9,509 bases of DNA from Actinoplanes liguriensis (lineage in GTDB: Bacteria > Actinomycetota > Actinomycetes > Mycobacteriales > Micromonosporaceae). Positions within the stretch are counted from its first letter, which is position 1, and each line of letters opens with the position of its first letter. The notes beneath the pieces are model-generated. The model was not told the DNA's origin. It did no database searches and worked only from the letters and a program-made list of their open reading frames with translations. The position numbers and the translations under genes were made by a program. The DNA is taken from contig KL571225.1 of assembly GCA_000715855.1 (NCBI GenBank), positions 45,021-54,529 of the forward strand, in the 5' to 3' direction. Shown here piece by piece: positions 5,533-9,509 of this stretch.

Positions 5533-8500
5533 TCAACCCACCGCCGCCGGGTCGAGCGCGAACAGGTCACGCAACTGGTCGGTGCTGAGGTCGGTGATCC
5601 ACTCCTCGCCGGTGCCGACGACCGCGGAGGCCAGTGCCTTCTTCCGTTCGATCATCGCGTCGATCTTCTCCTCCAGCGTGCCGGTGCAGATGAACTTGCG
5701 GACCTGCACGTTGCGCGACTGTCCGATACGGAATGCCCGGTCGGTGGCCTGATCCTCGACCGCCGGGTTCCACCACCGGTCGAAGTGGACGACATGGTTC
5801 GCCGCGGTCAGGTTGAGGCCGGTGCCGGCGGCTTTCAGCGACAGCAGGAAGAGCATCGGCTCGTCCGAGGTCTGGAACCGCTCGACGAGCTCGTCACGAC
5901 GGGACTTGCTGAGCCCGCCGTGCAGCCACAACACCGGGCGGTCCAGGTGGGCGGCGAGATAGGGCTGGAGCAGGGAGCCCCACTCCGCATACTGCGTGAA
6001 GACCAGGGCTTTGTCGCCGTCCTCCACGATCTCGTCGGCCAGCTCCTCGAGCCGGGCCAGCTTGCCGGACCGGTCGGGCAGACGCGAACCGTCCTTGAGC
6101 AGGTGCGCCGGGTGGTTGCAGACCTGTTTGAGCTTCATCATCGCGGCCAGCACGTTGCCCCGGCGCTGGATGCCCTCGGAGCTCTCGATCTCGGCCATCA
6201 TGTCCTCGACCACCGCCTGGTAGAGCGTGGCCTGCTCGGGGGTGAGCGTGCACCACACCTTCATCTCGTTCTTCTCCGGAAGGTCCGAGATGATGCTCTT
6301 GTCGGTCTTGAGGCGCCGCAGCACGAACGGCCCGGTCGCCCGTTTCAGTGCGGCCGTCGCGTCCTCGTCCTGCCGGACCTCGATCGGCTCCTGGAAGCGG
6401 CGGCGGAATCGTTTCGCCGGCCCGAGCAGACCCGGATTGCAGAAATCCATGATCGACCAGAGTTCGGCCAGATGGTTCTCCACCGGGGTGCCGGTCAGCG
6501 CCAGCCGGGTGCGCGCGGGGATGGCCCGGACCGCCTGGGACTGGCGGGTCCCACTGTTCTTGATCGCCTGCGCCTCGTCGCACGCGACCCGGCTCCAGCC
6601 GATCTCCCGCAGGGTCTCCAGGTCGCGGGCCGCCGTCCCATACGTCGTGAGGACCAGGTCGGCCGCCCCGACCGCGGCGAGGAACTCGTCACCGCGCTGC
6701 CGGGTGGCGCCGTGGTGCACGTAGACCCGCAGGCTCGGGGCGAACCGGGCGGCCTCCTTGCTCCAGTTCGTGATCAGGGACATCGGGCAGATCAGCAGGG
6801 TCGGAGCGACCTCGCCCGGCGCCCGGCCGACCCGCTCGGTGAGCAGCAGCGAGATGGTCTGCGCGGTCTTGCCCAGGCCCATGTCGTCGGCCAGGATGCC
6901 GCCCAGGCCGAGCCGCCCGAGGAAGTGCAGCCAGGAGAGGCCACGTTCCTGATAAGGCCGGAGCGCGCCCTGGAAACCGGCCGGGGTGGGCATCGGGTCG
7001 AGCCGCTCCGAGGCCTGACCGGAGAGCAGATCGCCGAGGGTCCCGTCGGCGTCGACCTCGACGAGTGGCAGATCCTCGTCGCCGCCCTCGACCACCTGCT
7101 GCAGCACCTCGGCGGCGGTGAGCTCGCCCTCGCGCCGCCGGCCGACCGCCTTGAGCGCGGCCTTGAGCTGGCGATCATCCAGCTCCACCCACTGCCCGCG
7201 GACGCGGACCAGCGGCACCTTGAGCCGGGCCAGCTCGGCCAGCTCCTCGGGGCTGACCACGCCGTCGCCGATCACCAGGTCGAGCCGGAAGTCGACGATC
7301 TCGGTCAGGCCAAAACCGGACTCCGCCACCGCTCGTGAGGCGCCCGCCTTGGAGCGCGACCGGGTGGTCAGCTTGAGGCCGACGCCCTTGCGGCCGGCCC
7401 AGGCCGGCAACTGCACCCCGAACCCGGCGGCCTGCAGCAGCGGCGCGGTCTGGCGCAGGAAGTCATAGGCCTCGGCGGTGCTCAGCGTCATCGCGGCCGG
7501 CTGCTGCTCGCGGAGCGCCTCGTGCAGCGCCGGGAACAGTCGGACCGCCCGGCCCAGCCCGGCGAGCAGCGCCTCGTCGGGCCGGCGGGGCAGGCCGGGG
7601 AATCGCTCACCGGCCCAGACCGCGTCGGCCGGCAGGAAAAGCCCGGCATCCTCGGCGGACTGGAGGGCGAACTCCAGATCCCACGCATCCTCACCCGGCT
7701 CGGGCTCGATCAGGCGGAAGCTGACCCGGATCGGCGCATTCGCCGCCTGGGCCGCCCGCATCCAGTCGTCGAGCGCCTTGCGCAGGTCACGCAACTCGGC
7801 GGGGGGCGCGTCGGACAGTGCCGGATCGGTCGCGGTCAGCGCGTTGACCCAGCGGTCGGCCAGTGGCGCCTTCGGCCCCGCGCGATGGCCGCCGAGGATC
7901 TTCTCCGGCAGGATCGCCCGCGCGGCACCGTCGAGCATCGTCTCCAGCGCATCCCGCAGAACCCGCCCGGCGCTGTCCCCTCCAGCGCCCGACGAAGCAC
8001 CGCCGGCCGCAAGACTGCCGGCCGCACCAGTGCCAGTCGAGCCAGTGCCAGTTGAGCCAGCGCCGATCGAAGCAGTGCCGGTCGAAGCAGCGCGTGCCGA
8101 AGCGGCCCCCGCGCGGGTGGCTCGGCCGCCGATGGTGGAAGGCCCGAGGGAACGGACCACCGGGGGCATGCCGGCCGCGAAGTCACGGTAGGTCGCCAGG
8201 TCGGGGCCGGTGAGGACGGAACGCCAGCGCGCGGCGGGCAGGCCCTCCTCGATCACCAGCTGCGGAAGCATGCGGCCGTGCTGAGCCAGGTCACAGGCCC
8301 ACCCGGCGAGGAAGCACAGATAGCGCAACGAAGCGCCGGGCACCCACGGAGCGGCCGGATCGGGCTCGCCGAGCGCGGCCAGCAGCGCGACCGCGGACTC
8401 ACCCGGCACCGCGAGCGTCGGCACGGTCCAGGGCGCGAGCTTGACCCCGCGCGGCGAGGTCGTCTCGATCCCGGTCTCGGGCGACGGCAGCGGGCCGCGC

Positions 8501-8715
8501 GACGTCCCCGGCAACTGGACCGTGGAGACGCCGGGGACCACCCCCGCCGGGAGATCCAGAGCGCTGGTCAGCGCCTCGATGCCGGCGGCGAACGGATGAG
8601 GCCGGGCTTTGGTGCGGGACGCCGAGGACTCCTGAGTGGCGGGCTCCTCGGCCCAGAGCAGCAACCGGCCTGGCCGCCCGACCCCGGGCACCCAGCCGCC
8701 GTGAACGACGAGCAC
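5533..8715 (-). CDS. SNF2-family DEAD-like helicase/ATPase (HelZ-like)
   Basis: This 1060-residue Swi2/Snf2 ATPase probably translocates on duplex DNA to remodel bound proteins. Residues 1-400 are a poorly conserved N-terminal region with an Ala/Gly/Ser/Thr linker at about 190-250. Residues about 415-520 (LPAWAGRKGVGLKL through WVELDDRQL) fit the bacterial SNF2-associated domain (DUF3670/PF12419). The ATPase follows: Walker A LADDMGLGKTAQT (GKT 615-617), motif II DEAQ (713-716), LTGTPVENHLAELWS (from 740), and in lobe 2 AAGTGLNLTAANHVVHFDRWWNP and QATDRAFRIGQ (989-999). All motifs are intact. It starts at GTG 8715, with GGGGG about 9 nt upstream as a plausible ribosome site. It lies 29 nt after the VOC gene stop and 1 nt before the SWIM gene. 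A role in repair or genome defence is possible but nothing here decides it. Confidence 0.93.
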   Translation of the reverse strand: MLVVHGGWVPGVGRPGRLLLWAEEPATQESSASRTKARPHPFAAGIEALTSALDLPAGVVPGVSTVQLPGTSRGPLPSPETGIETTSPRGVKLAPWTVPTLAVPGESAVALLAALGEPDPAAPWVPGASLRYLCFLAGWACDLAQHGRMLPQLVIEEGLPAARWRSVLTGPDLATYRDFAAGMPPVVRSLGPSTIGGRATRAGAASARAASTGTASIGAGSTGTGSTGTGAAGSLAAGGASSGAGGDSAGRVLRDALETMLDGAARAILPEKILGGHRAGPKAPLADRWVNALTATDPALSDAPPAELRDLRKALDDWMRAAQAANAPIRVSFRLIEPEPGEDAWDLEFALQSAEDAGLFLPADAVWAGERFPGLPRRPDEALLAGLGRAVRLFPALHEALREQQPAAMTLSTAEAYDFLRQTAPLLQAAGFGVQLPAWAGRKGVGLKLTTRSRSKAGASRAVAESGFGLTEIVDFRLDLVIGDGVVSPEELAELARLKVPLVRVRGQWVELDDRQLKAALKAVGRRREGELTAAEVLQQVVEGGDEDLPLVEVDADGTLGDLLSGQASERLDPMPTPAGFQGALRPYQERGLSWLHFLGRLGLGGILADDMGLGKTAQTISLLLTERVGRAPGEVAPTLLICPMSLITNWSKEAARFAPSLRVYVHHGATRQRGDEFLAAVGAADLVLTTYGTAARDLETLREIGWSRVACDEAQAIKNSGTRQSQAVRAIPARTRLALTGTPVENHLAELWSIMDFCNPGLLGPAKRFRRRFQEPIEVRQDEDATAALKRATGPFVLRRLKTDKSIISDLPEKNEMKVWCTLTPEQATLYQAVVEDMMAEIESSEGIQRRGNVLAAMMKLKQVCNHPAHLLKDGSRLPDRSGKLARLEELADEIVEDGDKALVFTQYAEWGSLLQPYLAAHLDRPVLWLHGGLSKSRRDELVERFQTSDEPMLFLLSLKAAGTGLNLTAANHVVHFDRWWNPAVEDQATDRAFRIGQSRNVQVRKFICTGTLEEKIDAMIERKKALASAVVGTGEEWITDLSTDQLRDLFALDPAAVG
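8026..8100. repeat. Five 15-bp tandem repeats inside the helicase gene
   Basis: Five consecutive 15-mers of the type GCCAGTGCCAGTCGA fill 8026-8100, diverging toward the right end. In the helicase frame each encodes five residues of the STGTG/SIGAG type at about residues 206-230, within a flexible linker. Unit number could vary between strains without a frameshift. Confidence 0.8.
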
Positions 8716-8737
8716 TTCCTCAACCCCCTGAGCAGTC

Positions 8738-8750
8738 CGTCGAGATTATC
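8738..8750 (-). promoter_or_regulatory. Possible -10 element before the helicase gene
   Basis: The minus strand reads GATAAT at 8750-8745 (5 of 6 to TATAAT), overlapping the TAA stop of the VOC gene and 29 nt before the helicase GTG. No good -35 is visible at 17-18 bp. It may give the helicase and SWIM genes an internal promoter in addition to read-through from the VOC gene. Confidence 0.3.
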
Positions 8751-9138
8751 GGCCGGACGGCGGATCAGCCCACTCCGCGAGCTCGTAAACGACCCCATTG
8801 GGGTCGGTGACGAGCAGCAGGCGCTCACCCCAGGGCTCCTCGCGGATCGGCAGGGACGGCTCGACGCCCTCGGCGCGCAATCGCTCCTGCTCGGCGTCGA
8901 GATCGTCGACCACGAAGGCGACGATCGTGCCCGCGACCAGCACATCCCGCAGCTCGGGCGGCAGCACCTCGAGGCCGCGACGGTGGAGGGCGATGTCGAC
9001 GCCACCGTCCGCCCGGCTCAGTGAGGCGAAACCGTCAGCAGCGATCTGCTCGACATAGCCGAAGTGGTCCACGAGAAACTTGCTGGAGACCTGGACATCC
9101 TCGACGGTGAGTCCGACGACGGACGACTTGACCCGCAT
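8746..9138 (-). CDS. VOC-superfamily protein (glyoxalase/bleomycin-resistance fold)
   Basis: This is a small soluble protein of 130 residues made of two beta-alpha-beta-beta-beta modules: VVGLTVEDVQVSSKFLVDHFGY... ending near ALHRRG, then TIVAFVVDDLDAEQERLRAEGV... ending in LLLVTDPNGVVYELAEW. The family includes glyoxalase I, ring-cleavage dioxygenases and antibiotic-sequestering proteins. The usual first metal-ligand His of the opening strand is absent (VVGLTV), while His52 and the late Glu119 remain, so a metal-free binding role is as likely as catalysis. ATG 9138 is preceded by a strong GGGGAGG site at 4-nt spacing. The same frame stays open to 9507, but that extension starts in adapter (MCIRDS) and is not real. 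It is divergent from a TetR gene whose operator-like repeats lie in between, suggesting TetR control; the helicase follows 29 nt downstream. Confidence 0.85.
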   Translation of the reverse strand: MRVKSSVVGLTVEDVQVSSKFLVDHFGYVEQIAADGFASLSRADGGVDIALHRRGLEVLPPELRDVLVAGTIVAFVVDDLDAEQERLRAEGVEPSLPIREEPWGERLLLVTDPNGVVYELAEWADPPSGR

Positions 9139-9157
9139 GACGCCTCCCCAGAGTGCG

Positions 9158-9200
9158 ACTATCTGTACGCCGTACAGAATACGCCGTACAAGAAAGGAAT
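9158..9200. promoter_or_regulatory. Divergent VOC/TetR control region with two operator repeats
   Basis: CTGTACG-C-CGTACAG (9163-9177) is a 7-bp-arm palindrome. Its core TACGCCGTACA (9166-9176) is repeated exactly at 9180-9190, 14 bp further on. Candidate -10 boxes flank or overlap these: GATAGT on the minus strand (9163-9158) for the VOC gene, and CAGAAT on the plus strand (9175-9180) for the TetR gene; -35 boxes are poor. AAAGGA at 9193-9198 is the likely TetR ribosome site, 11 nt before its ATG. Paired palindromic sites beside a TetR gene are typical of autoregulation, with two dimers bound to one control region. Confidence 0.65.
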
Positions 9201-9209
9201 GCCAACGCC

Positions 9210-9490
9210 ATGGCCGAAGCCCGCCGCACCATCGACCTGCTCTGGTTTCCGGAGGCGGTCGAGCGCAAGCGCGGCCGCCGGCCGGGCCTGAGCGTGGCCC
9301 GCGTCGTCGAGACCGGCATCGCGGTGGCCGACGCCGAGGGTCTGGACGCGCTCTCGATGCGCCGGGTCGCGACCGAGCTCGGCGTGGTGCCGATGACGCT
9401 GTACACCTACGTGCCCGACAAGGCGGCCCTGCTGGAGCTGATGCTGGACCGGGTCTACCTGGCGATGCCGCGGGTCGACCTGCCGGACCG
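9210..9490 (+). CDS. TetR-family regulator, N-terminal part only
   Basis: An open frame without a stop runs from ATG 9210 to the adapter: 93 complete codons of genomic origin. The DNA-binding domain is clear: RPGLSVARVVETGIAVADAEG forms helix 1, and SMRRVATELGVVPMTLYTYVPDKAALLELML (49-79) is the TetR helix-turn-helix and start of helix 4. A basic 24-residue extension precedes it (ERKRGRR), common in actinobacterial TetR_C-type proteins. The ligand-binding domain, normally another 100-150 residues, is missing because the contig ends, so this is truncation by sequencing and not a pseudogene. AAAGGA at 9193-9198 supports the start. It faces away from the VOC gene and probably represses itself and that gene through the repeats at 9163-9190. 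Confidence 0.85.
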
Positions 9491-9509
9491 CTGTCTCTTA
9501 TACACATCT
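9491..9509 (+). other. Terminal Tn5 mosaic-end adapter (sequencing artefact)
   Basis: CTGTCTCTTATACACATCT is the complete 19-base synthetic Tn5 mosaic end, in the orientation expected at the right end of a tagmented fragment. Genomic sequence stops at 9490. Codons or residues read through it (CLLYTS forward, MCIRDS reverse) are not biological. Confidence 0.97.

Noticed and set aside
5785..7338. 517-residue plus-strand open frame
   Set aside because: It is antisense to the conserved ATPase core of the SNF2 helicase, has no recognisable domain and arises from GC-rich codon bias.
7478..8191. 237-residue plus-strand open frame
   Set aside because: It is a shadow of the helicase N-terminal region; its Pro/Val/Glu repeats simply mirror the 15-bp DNA repeats.
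8746..9507. 253-residue version of the VOC protein
   Set aside because: The first six residues (MCIRDS) are adapter and the rest of the extension is antisense to the TetR gene; the true start has a strong ribosome site at 9138.

Overview
This is high-GC DNA, almost certainly from an actinobacterium. The codons are rich in G/C at the third position, and several genes look leaderless: a TANNNT-type -10 box sits exactly 6 nt before the ATG. There is also a paired SNF2 helicase and SWIM-protein operon, and a futalosine-pathway mqnA. A Micromonosporaceae-like source is my guess only. No tRNA, rRNA, CRISPR array or transposase is visible.

The window is not clean genomic sequence. The synthetic Tn5 mosaic end used in tagmentation (Nextera) libraries lies inside it at 2077-2094 (18 of its 19 bases) and closes it at 9491-9509 (19 of 19). 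The block 2095-9490 is therefore framed by outward adapters. Its attachment to 1-2076 is suspect, and two genes carry adapter-derived residues.

Layout. 1-60: a long perfect hairpin. 177-755 (+): a cysteine-free ArsR-type winged-helix regulator. 802-2076 (+): an MFS efflux-type transporter whose promoter is covered by a 14-bp-arm palindrome; its real 3' end is lost in the adapter junction. 2164-3015 (+): mqnA, chorismate dehydratase. 3016-3416: a C-rich stretch with a G-quadruplex-type motif, a small hairpin, then about 3.5 tandem hairpin repeats of about 70 bp between convergent genes. 3417-4373 (-): an aldo/keto reductase. 4374-4700: a regulatory intergenic region with an AT-centred palindrome, a plus-strand promoter-like pair and a large hairpin. 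4701-5531 (-): SWIM zinc-finger protein. 5533-8715 (-): SNF2 helicase. 8746-9138 (-): VOC/glyoxalase-fold protein. 9139-9209: a divergent control region with two operator-like repeats. 9210-9490 (+): the N-terminal 93 codons of a TetR regulator, cut by the terminal adapter.

Functional reading. The ArsR gene and transporter look like a small drug- or metabolite-responsive efflux unit. The motif CAGANNNGAAGG occurs upstream of the regulator and as the two arms of the palindrome in the transporter promoter. On the minus strand, VOC protein, helicase and SWIM protein are closely packed (29 nt and 1 nt gaps) and may form one transcription unit facing the TetR gene. I see no clearly new multi-gene system. 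The most interesting biology is regulatory: the recurrent CAGANNNGAAGG motif, the tandem hairpin array and the duplicated TetR operator.
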